From: Lachnospiraceae bacterium UBA7188
GTDB lineage: Bacteria > Bacillota > Clostridia > Lachnospirales > Lachnospiraceae
Assembly (NCBI GenBank): GCA_002490995.1
Contig: DKVC01000245.1
Location: 1 to 9,386, forward strand
Length of the DNA stretch: 9,386 nucleotides
Direction of reading: 5' to 3'
The notes under the pieces are model-generated. The model worked only from the letters and a program-made list of their open reading frames with translations. It was not told the DNA's origin and made no database searches. Below are positions 1 to 5,748 of the stretch, piece by piece; position 1 is the stretch's first letter; each line of letters starts with the position of its first letter. The translations under genes and the position numbers were made by a program.

Positions 1-20
1 TTCGACTCCCGTCTACTCCA
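1..20 (+). ncRNA. ssrA: 3' end of tmRNA (or a tRNA), partial
   Basis: The window opens inside a T-arm: loop TTCGACT, stem half CCCGT, then a 7-base acceptor half CTACTCC and discriminator A, with no encoded CCA. TTCGACTCCCG followed by an acceptor ending CTCCA is the pattern at the 3' end of bacterial tmRNA, whose 5' end usually begins GGGG and makes a G-U pair with this CUCC. tmRNA rescues stalled ribosomes by trans-translation and is a frequent integration target for phages and islands. The 5' part lies outside the window, so a tRNA with acceptor 5' strand GGAGTAG cannot be excluded. Confidence 0.6.
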
Positions 21-47
21 TTGAAAACATCAGTATTTATGTGGGTT

Positions 48-87
48 TGCGGGCACTCTAAGACAGAGTGTAACCGCAGGTGTAACC
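48..87. repeat. Hairpin plus short direct repeats next to the tmRNA end
   Basis: TGCGG (48-52) and CCGCA (74-78) enclose CACTCT (54-59) paired with AGAGTG (65-70), giving a two-part hairpin. The octamer GTGTAACC occurs twice, at 68-75 and 80-87, with a 12-base period. No T-run follows, so this is not a convincing terminator. Short direct repeats beside a tmRNA end resemble arm sites of a tyrosine-recombinase attachment region, but no integrase gene is visible, so that reading is speculative. Confidence 0.35.
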
Positions 88-117
88 CCGGATGCTTCAG
101 GTGTTAAAGTATGTAAT

Positions 118-149
118 AAGGAAAGGAGATTCTGTAGGGTGCTTTCCTT
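118..149 (+). terminator. Possible weak terminator hairpin
   Basis: AAGGAAAG (118-125) is the perfect complement of CTTTCCTT (142-149), with a 16-base loop. Only a short T-rich stretch at the end of the stem follows, then an A-run. It could end transcription from the tmRNA side, but the long loop and A/T-poor downstream tract make it a weak candidate. Confidence 0.3.
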
Positions 150-176
150 TGAAAAATAATGCAGTAACTGTATTAG
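149..176 (+). promoter_or_regulatory. Candidate promoter for the small ORF
   Basis: TTGAAA (149-154, 5 of 6 to the -35 consensus) is followed after 16 bases by TATTAG (171-176, 4 of 6 to the -10 consensus). A start of transcription near 183 would leave a leader of about 20 bases before the ATG at 205. The -35 overlaps the end of the hairpin at 118-149. Evidence is sequence match only. Confidence 0.33.
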
Positions 177-204
177 CCAGCGGTTATAGAAAGTAGGTGA
201 TTGC

Positions 205-396
205 ATGCCAAACGGACTTGAAATTACAAAAGCTGCTCTTGATGACTTTAAAAAAATTCAAGCATATATGCAGCTCGCAAAAAAAGAGAATGCTATAGAA
301 ACATATGCCGAATTAAAAAAAGAATATCATACCTTAAAAGCGGTTTTAAATGTAGCAGGTGTAAATCTCAATGATATTGATGAAATCAAGGAATAG
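205..396 (+). CDS. Small hypothetical protein, 63 aa
   Basis: I do not recognise this protein. It is short, lysine- and glutamate-rich and predicted to be mostly helical: roughly residues 8-30 and 32-50 can form two amphipathic helices, followed by an acidic tail ending DIDEIKE. It has no signal peptide or membrane segment. The start is preceded by a weak AGGTGA ribosome site about 5 bases upstream. Its codons are strongly A/T-ending (many AAA, GAA, AAT, TTA), unlike the G/C-ending codons of the genes to the right, which suggests a different origin. Its place between a tmRNA end and a repeat cluster fits a remnant or cargo of an integrated element. It could also be a non-functional relic. Confidence 0.5.
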   Translation: MPNGLEITKAALDDFKKIQAYMQLAKKENAIETYAELKKEYHTLKAVLNVAGVNLNDIDEIKE

Positions 397-481
397 TAAA
401 ATCACAACAGAATAGCAACTAATAAACCGGGTGCAAAGTCTTTATTGAATTATCAGGAAAGGGATGCTGAAACTACATTGT

Positions 482-510
482 TTGAGCATTCTTTTTTTGT
501 CTTGTAGAAG
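482..510 (+). promoter_or_regulatory. Weak candidate promoter for the DHH-TIR operon
   Basis: TTGAGC (482-487, 4 of 6) and TAGAAG (505-510, 4 of 6) are separated by 17 bases. If used, transcription would start near 517 and all three hairpin units at 528-639 would lie in the 5' untranslated region of the DHH gene. No better promoter is evident between the small ORF and the DHH start, but both boxes are imperfect. Confidence 0.25.
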
Positions 511-527
511 GTTTCTGATGGGTAGAC

Positions 528-639
528 ATTACAGGGTTCGCGAAGCGGTTCCTGTAATATATCCAGGATTACAGGGTTCGCGAAGCGGTTCCTGTAATAT
601 ATTCCAGGATTACAGGGTTCGCGAAGCGGTTCCTGTAAT
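528..639 (+). repeat. Three tandem 31-base palindromic hairpin units
   Basis: Units lie at 528-558, 568-598 and 609-639 and are identical. Each starts ATTACAGG and ends CCTGTAAT, a perfect 8-base stem, with an inner CGC-GAA-GCG hairpin separated by GTT on each side (G-U, U-U, U-G in RNA). Each unit can thus fold as an almost continuous 14-step hairpin with a GAA loop. Spacers are 9 and 10 bases and share the end CCAGG. The array ends 16 bases before the AAGGAGG site of the DHH gene. This looks like a REP- or MITE-type palindromic repeat. Possible effects are on mRNA stability, termination or ribosome access. Confidence 0.85.
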
Positions 640-671
640 ATATACAAAATATATGAAGGAGGCATATTGAA

Positions 672-2267
672 ATGAGGCTGGAAGAATTGTTGGAGTATAA
701 TGATATTGTAATCCAGTGCCACGACAAACCGGATGTGGATGCCGTTGCCAGTGGGTTTGCGCTGCTGAAGTACCTGGAGGGGAAAGGGAAAGCGCCGAAA
801 CTGGTTTATTCCGGCCAGCAGAGAATCATAAGAGGCAGTCTGCATGAAATGATTACAAGGTTTGAAATCCCTCTTACCTATGTGGAAATGCAGGAGGGAA
901 AAGCGCAGCTCTATCCGGAGGAACCGGGGAAGGAAGCCGGGCTTTTGATAACGGTGGACTGCAGGGCAGGGGAGAGGAATGTTTCGGCGCTGCCCTACCG
1001 ACGCCTGGCGGTTATCGACCACCACATGGTCAGGGACGGGGAGCGGCTGCCGGAGCTGCACGAGGTACGTACGGAAACGGACGGTTATGCATCCTGCGCT
1101 ACGGTTTTGTGGGCTATGCTGAGAGAGGCAGGCTATCTGGTGGAGGACGGCATCCTTCCCACCATCCTGTATTATGGCCTGTATATGGATACTCAGGAGC
1201 TCAAGACTGTGGGGAAAATGGACAGGAATATGCTGGACGAATTGAAATACGACATGGATATCGTGACGGAGCTGCAGAGTGTCAACCTGTCTCTGGAGGA
1301 AATCAGGATTACAGGCCGGGCATACGACAGCCTGCATATCGACCGGAAGCATCGTTTCGCGGTATCGCAGGTGGAACCCTGCGACCCGGATCTGCTGGGG
1401 ATCGTGAGTGACGAGCTGATGAAGGTGGCTGGGGTGGATGTGGGTGTTGCCTACTGTATGCTGGAGGGAAAGAGGGGCGCCAAGGTTTCCGTGCGCTGCC
1501 GCAAAAAAGGGCATAATGCTGCCGATTTGGTACATTGGCTGGTCAGAGATATGGGAAATGATGGCGGCGGGGCATTGACCAAGGCGGCAGGGCGTCTGCC
1601 GGAGGAGTTTCTGGAGGAGGCCTGCGCCGGGGATCACTGGGATGACCTGAGCGGCGCCACAGGACGGCTGATTTACAAGCTGCTGACCGATTACTTTGAG
1701 ATTCCGCCCAAACAGATCCGGACAGGGGAATATGCCGCGGAGAAAGTAAGGGATTATTGCGGTTCCGAGGCGGTTCTCTATCGCAAGAAAAAAATGCCCG
1801 TGGGCTATGTGAAGGCCACGGAACTGTTTCCGGAGGGAGAGGAAATTCTGATCCGGATGCTGGAGGGAGACGCCAGAAGGAAGGTGACGCCGGAACTCTA
1901 TATCATGATCGGTGTGGACGGCGAGACATATCACAATGATGAGGCTGGTCTTCGGAGGAACTATGTCCTGTTGGATGAGCCGTTCCTGGTCAACAGTGAA
2001 AGTCCATGGCAGCCGAAGATATACCGCTATGCTGACAGACAGGCCCGGCTGCTGGCTCCTTATGCCAGAAAATGTATTGCAAAGGACGGGGCCCTGATTT
2101 GGGCCGCACAGCTGAATTGCCGGCTGGAAGTGCTTACCAGGTGGGGAGAATGGCACCTGGGCGAGGCCGGGGACTGGCTGGCCAGCCAGGATGCAGACCG
2201 TCAGGATATATACATTATCAAAAAAACGATTTTTGAAAGGACATATGAAAAAAAGGAGCAAATATGA
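672..2267 (+). CDS. DHH-family phosphoesterase with long C-terminal extension
   Basis: This is a 531-residue probable cytoplasmic metal-dependent phosphodiesterase. The DHH signatures are complete: motif I H17, D21 and D23 in CHDKPDVDA; motif II D96 in ITVDC; motif III D116-H117-H118; motif IV D173 in YMDTQ. A DHHA1-like part follows (about 225-310) with GGGALTKAAG at 298-307; the family normally has GGGGH there, and here the His position is Leu302. Relatives of NrnA/CnpB type hydrolyse nanoRNA, pAp or cyclic dinucleotides and are about 310-340 residues. Residues 365-531 are extra; the end (GDWLA at 500-504, then IFERTYE at 520-526) resembles the small PGDYG-type domain, and residues 369-431 may be a diverged copy. 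The start has AAGGAGG at 656-662, 9 bases upstream. The stop overlaps the TIR gene start, implying translational coupling. The substrate is unknown. Confidence 0.88.
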   Translation: MRLEELLEYNDIVIQCHDKPDVDAVASGFALLKYLEGKGKAPKLVYSGQQRIIRGSLHEMITRFEIPLTYVEMQEGKAQLYPEEPGKEAGLLITVDCRAGERNVSALPYRRLAVIDHHMVRDGERLPELHEVRTETDGYASCATVLWAMLREAGYLVEDGILPTILYYGLYMDTQELKTVGKMDRNMLDELKYDMDIVTELQSVNLSLEEIRITGRAYDSLHIDRKHRFAVSQVEPCDPDLLGIVSDELMKVAGVDVGVAYCMLEGKRGAKVSVRCRKKGHNAADLVHWLVRDMGNDGGGALTKAAGRLPEEFLEEACAGDHWDDLSGATGRLIYKLLTDYFEIPPKQIRTGEYAAEKVRDYCGSEAVLYRKKKMPVGYVKATELFPEGEEILIRMLEGDARRKVTPELYIMIGVDGETYHNDEAGLRRNYVLLDEPFLVNSESPWQPKIYRYADRQARLLAPYARKCIAKDGALIWAAQLNCRLEVLTRWGEWHLGEAGDWLASQDADRQDIYIIKKTIFERTYEKKEQI

Positions 2268-4501
2268 AATTAGCGTATAAGACCAGAGGTGATTCGCTGC
2301 CGTATGGCAAAAGGCGGGTGTACTTTTCGGCACACCCGGAGGATTATGATCTTTTGGACGTGATAGCCGACGATATTCTGAAGATGCAGGATTGTGCAGT
2401 TTATTACGATGCGGAGCCTCTGGCGGCGTATGAAAAGAAGGAGCTTTATGAAAACCTGGCGGCCATACAGTTATTGGTGATTCCGGTTACCGAGAAACTG
2501 CTGCGGGAGAAAAACAGAGCATTGGATGTGGAATATTCTTATGCCATCAGGAATCATATTCCCGTGCTTCCGTTTCTGCAGAGAAAGGGGTTAAGTGAAA
2601 GCCGGCAGGAAGAGAGGGGTTATTACGGGAATCTGGCGAATGAATTCAATGAAAGGCTGAGGCTTCGGTTTTCCAGAAGAACGAAGAAGCTGGAGGCAGG
2701 TCTGCCCGAAAAGCCGTGGAAGGCCAGGCGGCTGCCGGCGGCCGGGCGTCTGAAGGAAAGCGGCGAGAAAATTTCCAGGTACCAGAACCTGCAGATGCTG
2801 AACAAATATGACAAAGACCCCACAGCTATTCCCTATGAGGAGAAGTTGAAGAAATTTCTTTCCTCTGTGCTGGTCAGTGACGAACTGGCGAAAAGAATCC
2901 GGGATGCTTTTGATGCCTATATTTTTCTGAGCTACCGGAAAAAGGACCGTGAGCACGCCAATAAATTAATCAGGCTGATCCACGGGAATGAATTCTGCCG
3001 CAGCATCGCCATATGGTTTGACGAATTTCTGGTGCCGGGGGAGAGTTTTTCCATGGCAATCGAGCAGGCAATGGAGAAGAGCAGCCTGTTTGTCTTTGCA
3101 GTGACGCCCAATGTGCTGGAAGAGCCGAATTTTGTCAAGGATGAGGAGTATGTCAGGGCAAAGAAGGCAGCGGACCAGGAGGGAAAAGTGATTTTTCCGG
3201 TGGAGCTGATACCGTTGGACGGGCAGGAAAAAGCGGAACTGCAGGAAAAATTTCCGGGCATTCCCAGGCGTGTGGGCGCGGTTGGGGACATGGCCGATGA
3301 GGAGAAACGGAATGCCTTCTCACGGGAACTTCTGAATGCCGTGAAGCGTTCCGGAATCCGATTTGGAGAAGGAACGCCGGAACATAACTTTCTGCTCGGC
3401 ATGGCGTACATGAACGGGATTGACGTGGAGAAAGATGTGGCCAGAGGGCTGGAGCTTATCCGGGGAGCTGCCCAGAGCGGCCTTTGGGAGGCCGTTTTCG
3501 AACTTGTCGATATGTACGGCACGGGAAAAGGGGTTGCGCTGGATTACCGGGAGGCAGCCAGGTGGCAGGAGAGGGCGGTACAGCAGCTCCGGGAAGCCTA
3601 TGCCGCAGGGCAGGACATGGAGACGGCGCAGAAGCTGATTGACGGATTGGCCGAACTGGGGGATTACCGCTACGGAGTGCGTGATTTGGAAGGCGCCGAA
3701 GCGGCATACCAGGAGATGGAAGGCATTCTGGAGACGTTTCGGGAGTTATCGCCCCAGGAAGAGCTTGCGTCAGGATATTTTGCCGAATACTGTATGAAGA
3801 TGGCGAAAAATTTGTATGCGGCCGGGAAGCTTGGAATGGCGGAGGAATACTGCCTGAAACAGAAGAAATACATCGACAGCTGCAATAACGATACAGTTAA
3901 AATGGAAAACCGGACCATGCTGGGGCATCTGCACAGAAAACAGGGGAAGCTTGACCAGGCGGAAAAGGATTATCAGGAGGCTTACGAAATCGCTGCGAAA
4001 TCTCAGGAGTCAGTCAGCGCTTTTCTGCGGGATTTCGGGGAGAAAGGGGAAATCCGGGAGAATTTTACGACACTGGAGCGGATGTGCAGGACCAATTTTA
4101 TGTACTGCTGTAATACAATGGGAAGAATCAACGCGGAAAAGGGAAATGCCGTGACGGCAAAAGCGTATTACAGCCGGATGCTGGAGATGTGCCGTCAGCT
4201 GGAGGAAGAAGATAAGACGCCTGAATCCCGGAAGAATCTTGCCCTGGCATGTGCAAAGATGGGAGATGTGAGCGGTAGCCTGAACCTTTTGGAGGACTCT
4301 GAAAGCTATCTGCAGGAGGCGTTGGAAATTTACGAGGATTTATATACAAGGTATGGAACCATGGAAGTCAGGAGAGGGGTTTCTCTTGCCAATGAAAGAT
4401 TGGGAGATATCTGTATGAAGAAGAACAGGCCGGACGAAGCGATGGAATATTATAAGCGGAGTTTTGAACTGAACGAAGCTTTGTATGAGGACATGCATTG
4501 A
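2264..4501 (+). CDS. Tandem TIR-like domain protein with Sel1/TPR repeats
   Basis: This is a 745-residue soluble protein. A first, diverged TIR-like domain spans about 17-105 (VYFSAHPEDYD; ALDVEYSYA with E90; IPVLPF). A canonical TIR domain spans about 216-318 (YIFLSYRKKD; WFDEFLVPGESF; FAVTPNVLEEPNF; E294 in VKDEEY at the place of the usual catalytic glutamate; VIFPVELIPL). Sel1-like repeats follow at about 373-440 (LLGMAYMNGI; LVDMYGTGKGVALDY), then TPR-type helix pairs at about 460-745 (LGHLHRKQGKLDQAEKDY; LGDICMKKNRPDEAMEYY). TIR domains of this sort cleave NAD or make nucleotide signals, and TPRs sense or bind partners. The ATG overlaps the DHH stop by 4 bases and has AAAAGGAG at 2251-2258. 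No signal peptide or membrane segment is seen. A defence or stress-signalling role is inferred; activity of either TIR is not shown. Confidence 0.88.
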   Translation: MKLAYKTRGDSLPYGKRRVYFSAHPEDYDLLDVIADDILKMQDCAVYYDAEPLAAYEKKELYENLAAIQLLVIPVTEKLLREKNRALDVEYSYAIRNHIPVLPFLQRKGLSESRQEERGYYGNLANEFNERLRLRFSRRTKKLEAGLPEKPWKARRLPAAGRLKESGEKISRYQNLQMLNKYDKDPTAIPYEEKLKKFLSSVLVSDELAKRIRDAFDAYIFLSYRKKDREHANKLIRLIHGNEFCRSIAIWFDEFLVPGESFSMAIEQAMEKSSLFVFAVTPNVLEEPNFVKDEEYVRAKKAADQEGKVIFPVELIPLDGQEKAELQEKFPGIPRRVGAVGDMADEEKRNAFSRELLNAVKRSGIRFGEGTPEHNFLLGMAYMNGIDVEKDVARGLELIRGAAQSGLWEAVFELVDMYGTGKGVALDYREAARWQERAVQQLREAYAAGQDMETAQKLIDGLAELGDYRYGVRDLEGAEAAYQEMEGILETFRELSPQEELASGYFAEYCMKMAKNLYAAGKLGMAEEYCLKQKKYIDSCNNDTVKMENRTMLGHLHRKQGKLDQAEKDYQEAYEIAAKSQESVSAFLRDFGEKGEIRENFTTLERMCRTNFMYCCNTMGRINAEKGNAVTAKAYYSRMLEMCRQLEEEDKTPESRKNLALACAKMGDVSGSLNLLEDSESYLQEALEIYEDLYTRYGTMEVRRGVSLANERLGDICMKKNRPDEAMEYYKRSFELNEALYEDMH

Positions 4502-4589
4502 GCGTGCGGTGCTGCGGCCGGTGTCTCTGCCCTTTCAGGAAATGGATGTTTCGGCAGAAGCAGGCTCTGGAAGATATACTCATTCTTAA

Positions 4590-4672
4590 AAACGTTTGTC
4601 AACGTAAATGCAGAACGAGTGAGCGCTTCTGCAAAACCAGGACAAAAGGCGGCAAATGAATGCGCTCACGAG
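4590..4672 (+). repeat. Structured repeat element, copy 1 (upstream of TPR gene)
   Basis: GTGAGCGC (4619-4626) pairs perfectly with GCGCTCAC (4662-4669) across a 35-base loop. Bases 4649-4672 match 8016-8039 in the carA leader at 21 of 24 positions, and the upstream part from about 4604 matches from 7980 more loosely (16 of 22) in the same order. ACGTT-TGTC-AACGT (4592-4605) can form a small hairpin in front. The element lies in the 154-base gap between the TIR and TPR genes, a gap in which I see no convincing promoter or terminator. Confidence 0.6.
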
Positions 4673-5675
4673 GATAGATTCAAACCTCAGAGAGAATGGC
4701 GATGTGCGGAGCGATGAAAAGAATACGGAACTTGTCAGGAGAGCAATGATGGGAAGCGAACAGGAAATCAGAAATCTGGTGGTCAGCAGCTGCAAAATGG
4801 GAGATGCCTGTTATGCGCAGAATAAGCTGGAAGAAGCACAGAAATATTATCTGATAGCTCTGAAAAGGGCGCAGCAGCTTTACGAACAGTCGGAAAATTT
4901 ATATGACAGGGTGGAAACTCTGCCGATAGTTTATGAAAAAAACGGGTTGGTCTGCTGTTGTTTAAATAGTTTTCAGGAAGCATTCGAATATTACCGGGCC
5001 GGATTGGAACTGCGGCAGAAAGCATTGGGAATGCTGCAGGAAAAAAGCTGGGTTACAGGGACAAAAAGGCGGATTGCCTTGATATGCAGGCAGATGGTTT
5101 CCATTTGCGAGGAAACAGGAGATAAAGAGAAGATAGTCCGATATTGCCGGGAAGGTCTGACGGTAAGCGCGGAGCTTTATAACAGCGAGAGAACGGAAGA
5201 AGACGGCAGGTTTTTTGTGACTTTTGCCCAACGGCTGGGTTCTCTTGCCTATCTGGAAGATAATATAGAGCCGGCATTTCGGTATTTTCAGGATGCGCTG
5301 ACAGTGAGAAGGCAGCTGCAGGATGAGGATGGGGATGTGCGGACAAGGGAAGAACTTGCTGCTAATTATGAATTCCTGGGACATATTTATTTCAAAAAAG
5401 GCGATTACCAAAAGGCGGGAGAGTGTTATGAGTGGAAATTCGAAATCCACAGGAGGTTGTATGAAGAGCAGCCTACAGTGGACAATTACGGCAAATGTGC
5501 ATGGGCATATTATCATTTGAGCACGGTGCTTGACGATGCAGGGGAATATAACTGCCTGAAAAATGCCATTGCCATACTGGAAGATATCATGGAGCGCTTC
5601 CCGGAGAAATTTGAGGCGGAATACCGGGGGCTGGGAATGAACTGCCTTGGAAAATTGCAGCGTTTTCAAAGATAA
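4656..5675 (+). CDS. Stand-alone TPR repeat protein
   Basis: This is a soluble protein of up to 339 residues made of TPR-like helix pairs from about residue 40 to 320 (KMGDACYAQNKLEEAQKYY at 47-65; LNSFQEAFEYYRAGLELR at 103-120; YLEDNIEPAFRYFQDAL at 199-215; LGHIYFKKGDYQKAGECYEW at 241-260). Order and sequence recall the last TPRs of the TIR protein upstream (KMGDV...; LGDICMKKN...AMEYYKRSFEL), suggesting a related or duplicated sensor module without TIR. The first ATG (4656) lies inside a repeat element and its AAGGCGG site is only 3 bases away. ATGs at 4746 and 4749 (residues 31 and 32) follow AGGAG at 4737-4741 and are the better-supported starts, giving about 308 residues. Its role is probably a protein-interaction partner; the target is unknown. 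Confidence 0.82.
   Translation: MNALTRIDSNLRENGDVRSDEKNTELVRRAMMGSEQEIRNLVVSSCKMGDACYAQNKLEEAQKYYLIALKRAQQLYEQSENLYDRVETLPIVYEKNGLVCCCLNSFQEAFEYYRAGLELRQKALGMLQEKSWVTGTKRRIALICRQMVSICEETGDKEKIVRYCREGLTVSAELYNSERTEEDGRFFVTFAQRLGSLAYLEDNIEPAFRYFQDALTVRRQLQDEDGDVRTREELAANYEFLGHIYFKKGDYQKAGECYEWKFEIHRRLYEEQPTVDNYGKCAWAYYHLSTVLDDAGEYNCLKNAIAILEDIMERFPEKFEAEYRGLGMNCLGKLQRFQR
4737..4751 (+). promoter_or_regulatory. Ribosome binding site supporting the internal start
   Basis: AGGAG (4737-4741) stands 4 bases before ATG 4746 and 7 bases before ATG 4749, both in frame with the TPR protein. The spacing to 4749 is ideal. This argues that translation begins here and not at 4656, and that the 31 upstream residues (beginning MNALTRI) may be non-coding repeat sequence. 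Confidence 0.5.
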
Positions 5676-5678
5676 GGA

Positions 5679-5709
5679 GCGACAGGAAGCTGAATTTGCT
5701 TCCCGTCGC
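5679..5709. terminator. Inverted repeat between convergent genes, probable terminator
   Basis: GCGACAGGAAGC (5679-5690) and GCTTCCCGTCGC (5698-5709) form a 12-step stem with a 7-base loop. In the minus-strand transcript the odd position becomes a G-U pair, so the stem is continuous; in the plus-strand transcript it is an A-C mismatch. The tract after the stem on the minus strand (CTCCTTATCTTT) is moderately T-rich. It sits 4 bases after the stop of the plus-strand TPR gene and 40 bases past the stop of the minus-strand hydrolase-like gene, so it probably serves both, and the minus strand better. Confidence 0.6.
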
Positions 5710-5748
5710 ATTTACGAATGCAGTATTTCCTGCTATGGCAGCATACAG

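Noticed and set aside
528..639. CRISPR array
   Set aside because: Three palindromic units with spacers of only 9-10 bases that are nearly identical to each other; CRISPR spacers are longer and unique.
453..2333. 626-codon open frame on the minus strand opposite the DHH gene
   Set aside because: It is antisense to a gene with complete DHH motifs. Its translation is rich in His, Gln and Pro with no domain, and its end reads through the palindromic repeats (LQEPLREPCN repeated).
2932..3522. 196-codon minus-strand frame inside the TIR gene
   Set aside because: Serine-rich shadow of a well-supported TIR coding region.
4502..4655. Frameshifted join of the TIR gene and the TPR gene into one protein
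   Set aside because: The TIR protein ends after a complete TPR unit, and the gap contains a repeat element and no TPR-like sequence in other frames that I could recognise.
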